DNA from: Collinsella sp.
Lineage (GTDB): Bacteria > Actinomycetota > Coriobacteriia > Coriobacteriales > Coriobacteriaceae
NCBI GenBank assembly: GCA_019419645.1
Contig: DXZN01000012.1
Span: forward strand, 1-39,443
Direction of reading: 5' to 3'
DNA length: 39,443 nt
The notes beneath the pieces are model-generated. The model was given only the letters and a program-made list of their open reading frames with translations. It did no database searches and had not been told where the DNA came from. Below, in pieces: positions 1-8,638 of the stretch. A program made the position numbers and the translations under genes. Position 1 is the first letter of the stretch; the number at the start of each line of letters is the position of its first letter.

Positions 1-643
1 AATCGGGACAGGGGTCGGCAACGACCTTACCGGAACCGCCGCACTCGGGGCAGACCGACTGGAACGTGCCGGCACCGAACAGGAAGGACAGGTCGACGTC
101 GATGTGCCCGCGACCGCCGCAGCTCGGACAGGTATGTGCATGCTCGGACGAAACAGAACCCGAGCCGCCACAGTGGCCACAGGTATCGAAGCGCGTATAG
201 CGGACGGTCTTGCGGGCACCGCCCTTGGCCTCCTTGGCGTCGAGCTTAATATCGACGACCACGTTGGCGCCGTTCTCGGGATTATAGGCAGCCTGCCCGC
301 GACGCGGCTGACCCCAGGCGCCACCAAAGGGAAAGCCGCCCTCAAAGGGATTACCATAGCCTGCGCTGCCGGCGTAGCCGCCGCCATAGGGCGAAGCCGT
401 GGGAGCGCCGGCGAAGGGATTACCCGAACGCATGGCGTCATAGCGCGCACGCTTCTGCTCATCCGAAAGCACAGCGTAGGCCTCGGAAACCTCTTTGAAC
501 TTTTCCTCGGCATCCGGCTCTTTGTTGACGTCAGGATGGAGCTTGCGCGCCTTTTGCTGGAAGGCCTTCTGTATATCACGCGAGGTGGCGTCCTTGGAGA
601 CACCCAAAATCTCGTAGTAATCTTTTTCGTTCATCGTCGCCAT
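1..643 (-). CDS. dnaJ: Chaperone protein DnaJ (Hsp40), 5' part only
   Basis: Co-chaperone that delivers clients to DnaK and stimulates its ATPase in the cytoplasm. The first 214 codons are present; the rest lies beyond position 1. Residues 1-70 form a J domain starting MATMNEKDYYEILGV, with the HPD tripeptide that contacts DnaK. A Gly/Phe/Pro-rich linker follows, then CxxCxGxG zinc-binding repeats: CGHCGGSG, CPSCGGRG, CPECGGSG and the beginning of a fourth at the edge. The ATG at 643 is chosen because AGGAGG (653-658) lies 9 nt upstream; an in-frame ATG at 634 would be 18 nt away. It follows hemW on the same strand after 58 nt. The order lepA-hemW-dnaJ resembles the Firmicute lepA-hemW-hrcA-grpE-dnaK-dnaJ cluster without hrcA, grpE or dnaK here. 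No CIRCE element was seen upstream. Confidence 0.95.
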   Translation of the reverse strand, partial: MATMNEKDYYEILGVSKDATSRDIQKAFQQKARKLHPDVNKEPDAEEKFKEVSEAYAVLSDEQKRARYDAMRSGNPFAGAPTASPYGGGYAGSAGYGNPFEGGFPFGGAWGQPRRGQAAYNPENGANVVVDIKLDAKEAKGGARKTVRYTRFDTCGHCGGSGSVSSEHAHTCPSCGGRGHIDVDLSFLFGAGTFQSVCPECGGSGKVVADPCPD

Positions 644-701
644 GCGCGGCAACCTCCTGCTCACAGCAGCGTATATATTGCGGTAATTCTACCCGAGCGG
701 C

Positions 702-1934
702 CTAAGCTAGACCCCAAAACAGCTCGAACAGCACATTTCCATCGAGCCAGCCCAAGTGGGTGGGCGCTAAGCGGGCACGGACGCGACCTGCGATAACGTC
801 TTTTAAGGTGACGCTCCCAGCATGTCCTTCAACATGATCGGGCACCCAGGTGGCAAGGCCCAACTCGAGAGCACGGTCACAGGCCGCCGCCAACCCATCT
901 GCAGCGATCACGCTTGCCGAGCGAACCAACAGGTCGGGCCCAATGCCACGCGTCATGCGGCAGGCGAGCATCAGATCCTCGGCCGCAGCCTCGCGCTGCG
1001 ACAGATACTCGGCATCAAACGCCATCGCATCATCGTCACGTTGCACCAAGCGCACGCGATACGCATCGCCGCGAGCAGGCACGTCGGGAAACAGCCCGGC
1101 CAGGCGATCGAAATCCTCGGCGTCGAGCATACCGGCGGCAGAGCGACCCAAACCCAGATAGCCCCGTCCGGTCCAATAGGCTATGTTGTGGGCGCACTCA
1201 TGTCCGTCGAGCGCGTAGCTTGCCACCTCATACGGGTGATAACCGGCCGCACCCAGACGCTCACGCGCCGCGTCCATGCACGCAGCCTGAAAATCTTCGT
1301 CGGGCTCGAGCGACTCGTCTTGACACGCCATGCGGTAGAGCGGCGTGCCCTCCTCGAGCGTGAGCGGGTACACCGACACATGATGCGGCGCCGCCGCCAG
1401 CACGCCATCGAGCGTGCGTTTCCAACTCGCTGCGGTCTGCCCGGGAAGACCGCACATAAGGTCGCACGACACGTCAAGCCCAGCGTCCTTGACCGTCGCG
1501 ATGGCAGCGAGCGCCCGATCGGCATCGTGAATGCGGCCAATCGCAGCAAGCTCGGCGTTGTCGAGGGTTTGGACTCCCAGAGAAATGCGCGTGACGCCCA
1601 CCCCGGCAAGCGCCGCGGCAAGCTGCGAAGTCAGCGACTCGGGATTGGCCTCGCAGGTAAACTCAACGGGCTTGCACCACGCAGAGATACGCCGGGCAAG
1701 TTCTACCAGACACTCACCTGCCAGCGACGGCGTGCCGCCGCCTACATAGACGGTGCAGACTTGCGCAAGCGCCCCGGCGTCGCCAAAGGCATCGAGGCGC
1801 GCATACAACTGCTCAAAATAGGCATCGAGCGCAGCGCTCAGGTCGCACGGAGCAAAACGGCGCGAGTCAAAGTCGCAGTATCGGCACTTTTGGGCGCAAA
1901 ACGGCACGTGGACGTACAGCGCGGTAACGGCCAC
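702..1934 (-). CDS. hemW: Radical SAM heme chaperone HemW
   Basis: 410 aa. Radical SAM protein of the HemN/HemW family. The cluster motif is C13-x3-C17-x2-C20 followed by D-F (KCRYCDF), which lacks the fourth cysteine of HemN and fits HemW, a heme-trafficking protein rather than coproporphyrinogen dehydrogenase. GGGTPS at 65-70 is the usual SAM-binding glycine motif. The start is GTG at 1934, two bases after the dusB stop, so translation is probably coupled to dusB. Older annotations of such proteins as oxygen-independent coproporphyrinogen oxidase are likely misassignments. Length is normal to slightly long for the family. Confidence 0.92.
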   Translation of the reverse strand: MAVTALYVHVPFCAQKCRYCDFDSRRFAPCDLSAALDAYFEQLYARLDAFGDAGALAQVCTVYVGGGTPSLAGECLVELARRISAWCKPVEFTCEANPESLTSQLAAALAGVGVTRISLGVQTLDNAELAAIGRIHDADRALAAIATVKDAGLDVSCDLMCGLPGQTAASWKRTLDGVLAAAPHHVSVYPLTLEEGTPLYRMACQDESLEPDEDFQAACMDAARERLGAAGYHPYEVASYALDGHECAHNIAYWTGRGYLGLGRSAAGMLDAEDFDRLAGLFPDVPARGDAYRVRLVQRDDDAMAFDAEYLSQREAAAEDLMLACRMTRGIGPDLLVRSASVIAADGLAAACDRALELGLATWVPDHVEGHAGSVTLKDVIAGRVRARLAPTHLGWLDGNVLFELFWGLA

Positions 1935-1936
1935 CG

Positions 1937-2980
1937 TTAGGCCTCCAGCGGATGAGCGGGCACCGACTCGCCGGCGGCAAGCGCGGCCTCGCAGGCCACC
2001 ACATCGCGCTCGATATCATCGACCAATGCCATGAACTCCTCGTATGTGGAGCAGCGCACCACCTGCGCGCGCCAGGCCGCAGCATGAGGCATCCCCTTTA
2101 GATACCAGCTTGCGTACGTACGGGCACGCGACATGAGCGGCAACAGCTCGTGCGTGAGCGTCAGGTGCTCGCGCAGGGCATCCAGGCGCTCGACCGAGCT
2201 ACGTACCGGTACCGGCGTGCCATCGAGCGCAAGGGCGCGGGCATCGCCGAACACCCAGGGATTGCCATAGATACCGCGCGCGATGAACACGGCGCTGGCG
2301 CCGGAGTTGCGCAGATGCTCCGCGGCATCCTCGGCGCAGAACACGTCGCCCGAACCGATAACGGGAATCTCGACGGCGTCGGCCACCTCATCGACGGCTG
2401 ACCAATCGGCCTGGCCCGTATAGAGCTGCGTGGCACAGCGACCATGTACCGCCACCGCAGCGGCCCCTGCCCCCTCGAGCATCTGGGCAAACGTCGCGGC
2501 ATTGCGGTCTTCGGCGTAAAAGCCCTTGCGGATTTTTACGGTCACGGGCACGTGCGCCGCGCCTACCGCCGCCTCGACAATCTGCTCGGCCAGCTCAGGC
2601 GTGCGCATAAGTGCCGAGCCCTCGCCCTTGGTAACGACCTTGCGAGCCGGGCAGGCCATGTTGATGTCGATCAGCGACAGGCGATCGCCAACACGCTCCT
2701 CAACGGCGGCGACGGCGCTCGCAAACTGATCGGGCTTGGAACCAAAGAGCTGTACGCAGATCTGCTGCTCCTCGTCGGCCGGTAGCACCAGGCGCCACGT
2801 CTTATTGCTGGCATAGGCAAGACCCGCCACGCTCACCATCTCGCTGTAGGCAAGATGGGCACCGCGGCGGCGGCACATGATGCGGTAGGCGGGGTCGGTC
2901 ACGCCAGCCATGGGAGCCATAAGGAACGGCTGCTCGGCATAGGCACCCAGCAGCCGCGTACTGTATTCAGAAAGCGCCAT
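1937..2980 (-). CDS. dusB: tRNA-dihydrouridine synthase (DusB-like)
   Basis: 347 aa. FMN-dependent reductase that converts uridines of the tRNA D-loop to dihydrouridine with NADPH. Seen: N-terminal FMN-barrel motif APMAGVTD (22-29), catalytic cysteine segment INMACPARK (C110), VTVKIRKGF, VHGRCATQLYTG, IPVIGSGDV and the phosphate-binding end IARGIYGNPW. The C-terminal roughly 80 residues form the helical tRNA-binding domain. It starts at ATG 2980, 5 nt after the lepA stop, and ends 2 nt before hemW. Assignment to the DusB subfamily rather than DusA or DusC is from overall resemblance and is less certain than the enzyme class. Confidence 0.93.
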   Translation of the reverse strand: MALSEYSTRLLGAYAEQPFLMAPMAGVTDPAYRIMCRRRGAHLAYSEMVSVAGLAYASNKTWRLVLPADEEQQICVQLFGSKPDQFASAVAAVEERVGDRLSLIDINMACPARKVVTKGEGSALMRTPELAEQIVEAAVGAAHVPVTVKIRKGFYAEDRNAATFAQMLEGAGAAAVAVHGRCATQLYTGQADWSAVDEVADAVEIPVIGSGDVFCAEDAAEHLRNSGASAVFIARGIYGNPWVFGDARALALDGTPVPVRSSVERLDALREHLTLTHELLPLMSRARTYASWYLKGMPHAAAWRAQVVRCSTYEEFMALVDDIERDVVACEAALAAGESVPAHPLEA

Positions 2981-2985
2981 GGGAC

Positions 2986-4797
2986 CTACTCGTCCACCTT
3001 GAGGATCGCCATAAAGGCCTCCTGCGGGACCTCGACCGAACCGATGGCCTTCATGCGCTTCTTGCCCTCTTTCTGTTTCTCGAGCAGCTTGCGCTTACGC
3101 GAGATATCGCCGCCATAGCACTTGGCCAAAACGTCCTTGCGGCGCGCCTTAACGGTAGAGCGGGCGATAATCTTGTTGCCGATAGCGCCCTGGATGGGCA
3201 CCTCGAACAGCTGGCGCGGAATGATTTCCTTGAGTTTGTCGCACAGCCCGCGGGCCAGGCCATAGGCCTTGTCCTTGTGCACGATAAACGAAAGCGCGTC
3301 CACTTCATCACCCGAAAGCAGGATATCGAGCTTGACGAGCTCGGAGGGACGATACTCGTTGAACTCATAGTCGAGCGAGGCATAGCCCTTGGTGCGGCTC
3401 TTGAGCTGGTCAAAGAAGTCCAAGATGAGCTCGGCGAGGGGCATATCAAAGCGCATCTCGACCGATTTGCTCGTGAGATGGATCATGTCGGTTGTAATTC
3501 CGCGGTGCTCGATAGCGAGCTGCATGACGGCACCCGTATACTCGGGCGGGCAGATAATCTTGGCCTTGAGGTAAGGCTCCTCAATGCGCTCGATGCGCGT
3601 GGCCTCGGGCAGATCCTGCGGGCTGCGAACATCAATCATCTCGCCGTCAGTCTTGTAGACGTGATAGTCCACCGAAGGGCTCGTGGCAATCAGGTCCAGG
3701 TTGAACTCGCGCTCCAAGCGCTCCTTGACGACCTCCATATGCAACAGGCCCAAGAAGCCCACGCGGAAGCCAAAGCCGAGCGCCACCGAGGTCTCGGGTT
3801 CCCACACCAACGACGGGTCGTTGACATGCAGCTTATCGAGAGCGTCACGCAGGTTCTCGTAATCCTTGTTATCGATGGGGAACAGGCCTGTGTAGACCAT
3901 GGGCTTGGCCTCGCGATAGCCGGGAAGTGGCTCGGGGCAGGGATTCGACGCCCACGTGAGGGTATCGCCCACGCGTACGGCCTCGGGATCCTTCAGGCCC
4001 GTGACCACGTAGCCCACCTCGCCGACCGTCAGCGCATCGACCGGGGTCTCGGCGGGACGCTTGACGCCCACGCCATCGACCAAAAAGTCGCCCTTGGCCT
4101 GCATCATTCGCAGGGTATCGCCCTTCTTGATGGAGCCGTCAAAGACACGGACCGTGGCAACGACGCCGCGGTACTCATCGAAATACGAGTCCAGGATGAG
4201 CGCCTTGAGCGGCGCGTTTGCATCGCCCTTGGGCGGTGAGATCAAAAAGACGATGGACTCCAGCAGGTCGTGGATACCCTCGCCGGTCTTGCCCGATACG
4301 CATACGGCATCGTCGGCGGGAATCGCCAGGTCATCCTCGATCTCGGTCTTGACCTCATCGGGGTGCGCCGACGGCAGGTCGATCTTATTGATGGCGGGCA
4401 CGATATCCAGGTTGGCGTTCATGGCGAGCGTCGCGTTGGAGACGGTCTGGGCCTCGACGCCCTGCGTGGCGTCGACGACGAGCACTGCGCCCTCGCAGGC
4501 GGCCAGCGAACGCGAGACCTCGTAGGTAAAGTCCACGTGGCCCGGCGTATCGATCAGGTTGAACTGATACGTCTCGCCATCGTCGGCGTCATAGGAAACG
4601 CGAACGGCATTAGACTTGATCGTGATGCCGCGCTCGCGCTCGATATCCATGGTGTCGAGCAGCTGCGACTCCATGTCACGCTCGTCGACGGTATGGGTGA
4701 GCTCGAGGATGCGGTCACTGATCGTGGACTTGCCATGGTCGATATGCGCAACAATCGAGAAGTTGCGGATGTGGGAAATGTCAATTGAAGTATTCAT
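2986..4797 (-). CDS. lepA: Elongation factor 4 (LepA)
   Basis: 603 aa translational GTPase that acts on ribosomes in assembly, initiation or back-translocation. G1 is AHIDHGKST (17-25); the DTPGH and NKID motifs follow. The C-terminal LepA-specific domain ends in basic residues (KRKLLEKQKEGKKRMK) and an acidic tail. The ATG at 4797 (MNTSIDISHIRNFSIVAHID) gives the family's usual length of about 600. The reading frame stays open up to an ATG at 4857, but that codon lies inside the rpsT terminator hairpin and is not a credible start. There is no strong Shine-Dalgarno (GGGTAAGATAG upstream). First gene of lepA-dusB-hemW-dnaJ. No separate promoter was recognised, so read-through from rpsT or a promoter overlapping the terminator are both possible. 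Confidence 0.96.
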   Translation of the reverse strand: MNTSIDISHIRNFSIVAHIDHGKSTISDRILELTHTVDERDMESQLLDTMDIERERGITIKSNAVRVSYDADDGETYQFNLIDTPGHVDFTYEVSRSLAACEGAVLVVDATQGVEAQTVSNATLAMNANLDIVPAINKIDLPSAHPDEVKTEIEDDLAIPADDAVCVSGKTGEGIHDLLESIVFLISPPKGDANAPLKALILDSYFDEYRGVVATVRVFDGSIKKGDTLRMMQAKGDFLVDGVGVKRPAETPVDALTVGEVGYVVTGLKDPEAVRVGDTLTWASNPCPEPLPGYREAKPMVYTGLFPIDNKDYENLRDALDKLHVNDPSLVWEPETSVALGFGFRVGFLGLLHMEVVKERLEREFNLDLIATSPSVDYHVYKTDGEMIDVRSPQDLPEATRIERIEEPYLKAKIICPPEYTGAVMQLAIEHRGITTDMIHLTSKSVEMRFDMPLAELILDFFDQLKSRTKGYASLDYEFNEYRPSELVKLDILLSGDEVDALSFIVHKDKAYGLARGLCDKLKEIIPRQLFEVPIQGAIGNKIIARSTVKARRKDVLAKCYGGDISRKRKLLEKQKEGKKRMKAIGSVEVPQEAFMAILKVDE

Positions 4798-4822
4798 GCG
4801 GACTATCTTACCCGAGCGGTAC

Positions 4823-4859
4823 AAAAAATGGAGCCTGTTCCATAAAACAGGCTCCATTT
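4823..4859 (-). terminator. rpsT intrinsic terminator
   Basis: A perfect 14-bp inverted repeat (AAATGGAGCCTGTT at 4826-4839 against 4846-4859) encloses a 6-nt loop. On the minus strand it is followed by TTTTTTGT. It sits 34 nt after the rpsT stop and 28 nt before the lepA start, so it should end the rpsT transcript or limit read-through into lepA. Confidence 0.9.
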
Positions 4860-4893
4860 ATGCGCGTAATCTGTGTGGTGTGAAATTTACAAC

Positions 4894-5160
4894 TTAGGCG
4901 TTGATGCTGTTCACGAGCTTGGCAAGACCGGACTTGCGGTTGGAAGCCTGGTTCTTGTGGATAACATGCTTGGCGGCAGCCATGTCGAGACGCTTGGTGA
5001 CGGTCTTGAGGGCAGCCTGGGCCTTCTCGGCGTCGCCCTCGGCGACGGCGGACTGGACGTGCTTGGTCAGCGTCTTGAGCTCGGACTTGACAGCCTTGTT
5101 ACGCATGCGAGCTGCCTCATTGGTGCGGATACGCTTCTTCTGAGACTTGATGTTTGCCAC
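4894..5160 (-). CDS. rpsT: 30S ribosomal protein S20
   Basis: 88 aa, very basic helical protein that binds 16S rRNA in the 30S subunit. The sequence (M)ANIKSQKKRIRTNEAARMRN and the later KHVIHKNQASNRKSGLAKLV are characteristic of S20. The start is GTG at 5160, preceded by AAAGGA with 9-nt spacing; the frame is open upstream to 5229, but that extra part lies in the leader RNA. It is a monocistronic unit with its own promoter (5236-5244), a structured leader and a strong terminator. Confidence 0.95.
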   Translation of the reverse strand: MANIKSQKKRIRTNEAARMRNKAVKSELKTLTKHVQSAVAEGDAEKAQAALKTVTKRLDMAAAKHVIHKNQASNRKSGLAKLVNSINA

Positions 5161-5182
5161 TTCTGGAGTTCCTTTCGAGTTC

Positions 5183-5230
5183 CTTGCAAAAAATGTATGA
5201 CACCTCTGAGACACGGTGAGGTCATGCAAG
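5183..5230 (-). promoter_or_regulatory. Structured 5' leader of rpsT
   Basis: In the rpsT 5' UTR the minus strand reads CTTGCA TGACCTC ... GAGGTGTCA ... TGCAAG. The outer arms (5225-5230 and 5183-5188) and the inner TGACCTC/GAGGTGTCA arms can form an extended stem with internal loops, closing just upstream of the Shine-Dalgarno. A T6 run lies between the inner arm and the outer right arm. S20 synthesis is autoregulated in Escherichia coli; whether this structure does the same here is inference. Confidence 0.4.
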
Positions 5231-5235
5231 CGCCT

Positions 5236-5244
5236 ACTATAGCA
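5236..5244 (-). promoter_or_regulatory. rpsT promoter (extended -10)
   Basis: On the minus strand this reads TGCTATAGT, an extended -10 (TGn plus TATAGT). No convincing -35 is present at 16-18 nt. Transcription would start near 5229, giving a leader of roughly 70 nt. The same TGCTATnnT word precedes rpmB, adhE, pyrH and rpsB. Confidence 0.65.
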
Positions 5245-5293
5245 CGCTCCCCCTCAAAGGGATAGAACGAATTTGTCAAATAGGCAGGTATCA

Positions 5294-6256
5294 TCACGAT
5301 TTTCTCAAGATGTTCGTAATCCAGAGCAAAAGCGCGGTCTCCGAATCGGCAGAACCCTTCAGTGCGAGCTCCACATCGACCGCGCCCTCGAGCGCAGCGA
5401 CAAGCTCCGCCATCGAAAAGCGGCGTGCCCAGGTCAGGTGATTTTTGACCTGCCAGGCCTGAAGCTTGAGTGTCGCGGCGAGCTCACGCCCCTGCCCACG
5501 AGAGTCGAGCGCCTTGGCGACGATCAACTCGCGGATGCGACCGCATAGCAGCGTGTAGGTCCACACATAGCTCTTGGCGGGCAGCAGCCCAAAAAGCTCA
5601 AGCGAGCGGCGCATATCGCGGGCCGACACTGCGTTGAGAAAGTCCCAGGGCTGAACTTCGGCCGTGCGCACGATCCAGCGCTCCACATCGGCAAGCTCAA
5701 TTTGCGGCGCCTCGACCATCTGGGCAAGCTTGGCCAAGTCGTTATCGAGCATGCGGGTGTTCTCGCCCGAGCGCGAGACGAGCTCCTCGGCAGCAGCCGT
5801 CGAGATGGACTTACCGCGCTGCGTCGCCATCTGCTGAACGCGGCGCGGCAGTTCCCAGCGCTTGGTACCCGAACAATCGACGATAGCCTTCTTGTCGATC
5901 TTGGCGATTGCCTTATACAGGCGCGTATTCTTGGCAAGTGAGTCGGCAATAATGAGACAGACCGTCGTGGGGCTGGGACTTGCGAGGTACTCGACAAGCG
6001 GTTCCGAGACCGCCTTGGCAAGCTTGGAGCAGCCGTCGAGGATCACCAGGCGAAACTCGCTGCCCATGGGAAAGGTATTGAGCGAGCCGATGATCGACTC
6101 AATATCGGGATCTTTCGTCATGTCACGTTCATCGAGGTTGAACTCAACCATACCCGACTTTTCCAAGCGAGCTTTCATACGCGAGACGGCGTGGTCGCGC
6201 TTGACCCCATCGGTACCGACGATCAGATATGCCGGCAGCAGACCGGTTTCGGACAT
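5294..6256 (-). CDS. holA: DNA polymerase III subunit delta (HolA)
   Basis: 320 aa. The clamp-loader subunit that opens the beta sliding clamp. The N-terminal segment LLPAYLIVGTDGVKRDHAV and later blocks such as MVEFNLDERDM and SPSPTTVCLIIADSL match the AAA-like domain of the delta family; the C-terminal helical domain includes QAWQVKNHLTWARRFS. The ATG at 6256 is preceded by GGGAGGGG at good spacing. An in-frame ATG at 6298 lies inside the probable -10 box, so it is rejected. Placement between comEC and rpsT matches the comEA-comEC-holA-rpsT order of Firmicutes. Family members diverge strongly, so motif and context evidence are combined. Confidence 0.88.
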   Translation of the reverse strand: MSETGLLPAYLIVGTDGVKRDHAVSRMKARLEKSGMVEFNLDERDMTKDPDIESIIGSLNTFPMGSEFRLVILDGCSKLAKAVSEPLVEYLASPSPTTVCLIIADSLAKNTRLYKAIAKIDKKAIVDCSGTKRWELPRRVQQMATQRGKSISTAAAEELVSRSGENTRMLDNDLAKLAQMVEAPQIELADVERWIVRTAEVQPWDFLNAVSARDMRRSLELFGLLPAKSYVWTYTLLCGRIRELIVAKALDSRGQGRELAATLKLQAWQVKNHLTWARRFSMAELVAALEGAVDVELALKGSADSETALLLWITNILRKS

Positions 6257-6296
6257 TGCGCTCCCCTCCCGCAGGATCTCGTGTTCGTACCGTGCC

Positions 6297-6326
6297 ATTC
6301 TAGCCCACGGGTTGGTCCCGCGCCAA
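6297..6326 (-). promoter_or_regulatory. Probable holA promoter
   Basis: On the minus strand TTGGCG (6321-6326), an 18-nt spacer and TAGAAT (6297-6302) form a sigma-A-like promoter in the 78-nt gap between comEC and holA. The predicted start is about 34 nt before the holA ATG. It may let holA, an essential gene, be expressed apart from the com genes. Confidence 0.45.
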
Positions 6327-6334
6327 CGGCAGCA

Positions 6335-8638
6335 TCACGGTCGCTGACATCGCATGGCAAAACCGGTTGCGGTCGGCGAGACGGTAATGTCTCCTTGTTC
6401 GATAGTGCATGCGAACGCGCCGCCCGCATCGCGAACGGCATCGATACAGGCATCGGATGGATGGCCGTAGCGGTTGCCCTCGCCCGCACTCGCGATAGAG
6501 AGCTCGGGCTTAAGCGTTTCCAGCAGCTCTGTGTCGACGGAAACTTTTGAGCCGTGATGTCCCAGCTTAAGCACATCGATATCGCCCACCTCCTGTACAA
6601 ACTCGCGCTCCTGATCGAGTTCGGCATCACCAGTGAGGAGCATACGCAGGCTCTTGCCTTCCCGAGCATAGGAGAGCAGCAAGACAAGCGAGTCCTCATT
6701 GCCCTCGCCATCCACTGTGTCAAACGGCCACATCACACGAGCCCGAAATGCGCCGATATCGACCGTGTCTCCGCGGGCCACCTGCCGATACGTTACGCCG
6801 GGGCGATTTAGGACCTCAGAAGGCGCGCCGTCCAGCGCATCCGCTGCAACCGCAATGGATCCAACCGAAAACTGATCGAGCACATCGGGAAGACCACCCC
6901 AATGGTCTTCATCCCAATGCGTCACGAAGACGGCGTCGATATGGTGGACATTGTTGCGAACCAACGCCGACACCACGCGGTCATCGAGCCCACAGTCGAC
7001 GAGCGCCACAGCGCTGCCTTGGCGAACCAGAATCGCATCGGCCTGACCAACATCGAGAACCGTTACCGAAGGCGGCACACATCGATCCCAATAGACATAC
7101 GGAACCCCCGCAGCAAGCATCAAACATAGCAGCCCCACTGCCATGGGCCGCACGCGGGGGCGTGGCCACCAGACCAAGAGGACCGCCAGCGCAAACGGCA
7201 CCACGTATACCAAGAGCGTATCGGGCGGCACGCTAACGGATGCGCCCGGAACGGCGGCAAAGAGCTGTTCAAAGAACAGAGCGCAGCGAGCGACAATCAT
7301 GGGCACCACGAGCGCCCCGTGACGCAGCAGCGGCACAAGCGAGCAGGGCACCAACACAACCGATACAGCGAGCAGCATGCTTATCACCGGACCGATCACG
7401 GCATTTGCAAGCGGGGCAATGAGTGAAAACGTCCCAAATGCGGGAATGGTTACGGGAAGTGTCGCCAGCTGCGAGCACAGCGTGACGGACAAAATACTGG
7501 CGAGGCCCGGTGGCACACTCAGCTCGCCCAAGGCGTAGGTAGCGTAGGGGCAAAAACAAAGGATGGCAAAGACACTGGCGCACGATAGCTGAAAACCCAT
7601 CTCGAACAGTACTGTCGGCCGGAGCAACACAAAGATTACCATGGTCAAAAATAGAGCCGAGAGGCCATGCCGACGACGCCCGGCGCCGTTGGCGACAAGC
7701 GACGCCGCCACCATAGAGCACGCGCGCACGGCCGAGGGCGAAGCGCCAGTAAAAACGGCATAGGCAGCGAGGGCCAGCACCAACAGCCCCCGCTGAAGCC
7801 CACGAGAGAGACGCGTCTTTTGCAGGGCACTCTCAATCACAAACCCCACGATGGCAAGATGACTGCCCGAAACGGCGATGAGATGTGCGGTGCCCGTTAC
7901 CGAAAACCATTCGCCCGCAGGCTGGGCGCGCAGCTCGGACGAGCGCCCACAGACAACGCCGGCGATGAGCGAGCGCGCTGGGTCGGTCGCGGGCGCGATA
8001 ACGGCAAGGAGCTCGTTTCGAAGCCAAGACAACGGGCCTGGAGGGCCCTCGTCGATCGATACCAACCGGACGACTTTAGCCTTTCGAAGCTCGCCCCGAA
8101 GCACGCGTGAGCGCCCATACGCATCATTCTCAAAGCGCGAAATTCGACCGATAGCACGTACATGCGAACCGGCGCCAAGCTCACGATCACACGACAGCCG
8201 TACCTGACCCAAACGCTTTTCGCCCGCATACGCATCACAGGTATAGGAGTACGCACCGTCATTGATGGACGGGTCGCCACACACAACAAACTCGAGACTG
8301 CTCGCAGCCCGATTATCCAACGCCCTCGAAGCGCGCAGCGCCCCTATCGCCCAACCCGCGGACACTACCGCCCCCGCCACGAGGCCGAGGGCCGCGGCAT
8401 ACAGCCATCGCCTCCACCGCACAAGGCGCATGCAGGACCGAGCCAATACGATGCACCCTGCTGCCGCAACGGGAATGGCCATAAGCAATGTGACGGGCGC
8501 CGCCCGCTCTCCCAGCAGCGCATCGGCCGCCATGTTAAGCACTAACCCACAGCTCGCACACAAGCCGGCACAAAGGGCTATCGTCCACGGCATCAATGGG
8601 CGCGGTGGCATCACATGCTCGCGCTCGGTCGCACTCAT
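6335..8638 (-). CDS. comEC: DNA internalization protein ComEC/Rec2
   Basis: 767 aa polytopic membrane protein forming the channel for single-stranded DNA uptake in natural transformation. Order of parts: N-terminal membrane helices, an OB-like DUF4131 region (about 110-200), the Competence domain with signature HLIAVSGSHLAI (near 252-263) and many helices to about 515, then a metallo-beta-lactamase-like domain with THWDEDH (573-579), LTGDAELD and KLGHHGS. The ATG at 8638 overlaps the comEA stop as ATGA, so it is preferred over an ATG at 8650. The nuclease-like domain keeps the metal-ligand motif. A full-length ComEC suggests DNA uptake capacity, although no pilus or ComF genes lie in this window. 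Confidence 0.93.
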   Translation of the reverse strand: MSATEREHVMPPRPLMPWTIALCAGLCASCGLVLNMAADALLGERAAPVTLLMAIPVAAAGCIVLARSCMRLVRWRRWLYAAALGLVAGAVVSAGWAIGALRASRALDNRAASSLEFVVCGDPSINDGAYSYTCDAYAGEKRLGQVRLSCDRELGAGSHVRAIGRISRFENDAYGRSRVLRGELRKAKVVRLVSIDEGPPGPLSWLRNELLAVIAPATDPARSLIAGVVCGRSSELRAQPAGEWFSVTGTAHLIAVSGSHLAIVGFVIESALQKTRLSRGLQRGLLVLALAAYAVFTGASPSAVRACSMVAASLVANGAGRRRHGLSALFLTMVIFVLLRPTVLFEMGFQLSCASVFAILCFCPYATYALGELSVPPGLASILSVTLCSQLATLPVTIPAFGTFSLIAPLANAVIGPVISMLLAVSVVLVPCSLVPLLRHGALVVPMIVARCALFFEQLFAAVPGASVSVPPDTLLVYVVPFALAVLLVWWPRPRVRPMAVGLLCLMLAAGVPYVYWDRCVPPSVTVLDVGQADAILVRQGSAVALVDCGLDDRVVSALVRNNVHHIDAVFVTHWDEDHWGGLPDVLDQFSVGSIAVAADALDGAPSEVLNRPGVTYRQVARGDTVDIGAFRARVMWPFDTVDGEGNEDSLVLLLSYAREGKSLRMLLTGDAELDQEREFVQEVGDIDVLKLGHHGSKVSVDTELLETLKPELSIASAGEGNRYGHPSDACIDAVRDAGGAFACTIEQGDITVSPTATGFAMRCQRP

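Noticed and set aside
4798..4857. N-terminal extension of LepA from an ATG at 4857
   Set aside because: The extra 20 codons lie in the rpsT terminator hairpin, and the family begins at the MNTSIDISHIRNFSI segment.
5274..5279. TTGACA on the minus strand upstream of rpsT as a -35 box
   Set aside because: No -10 follows at 16-18 nt (TGAGGG there), and it is 32 nt from the extended -10 TGCTATAGT.
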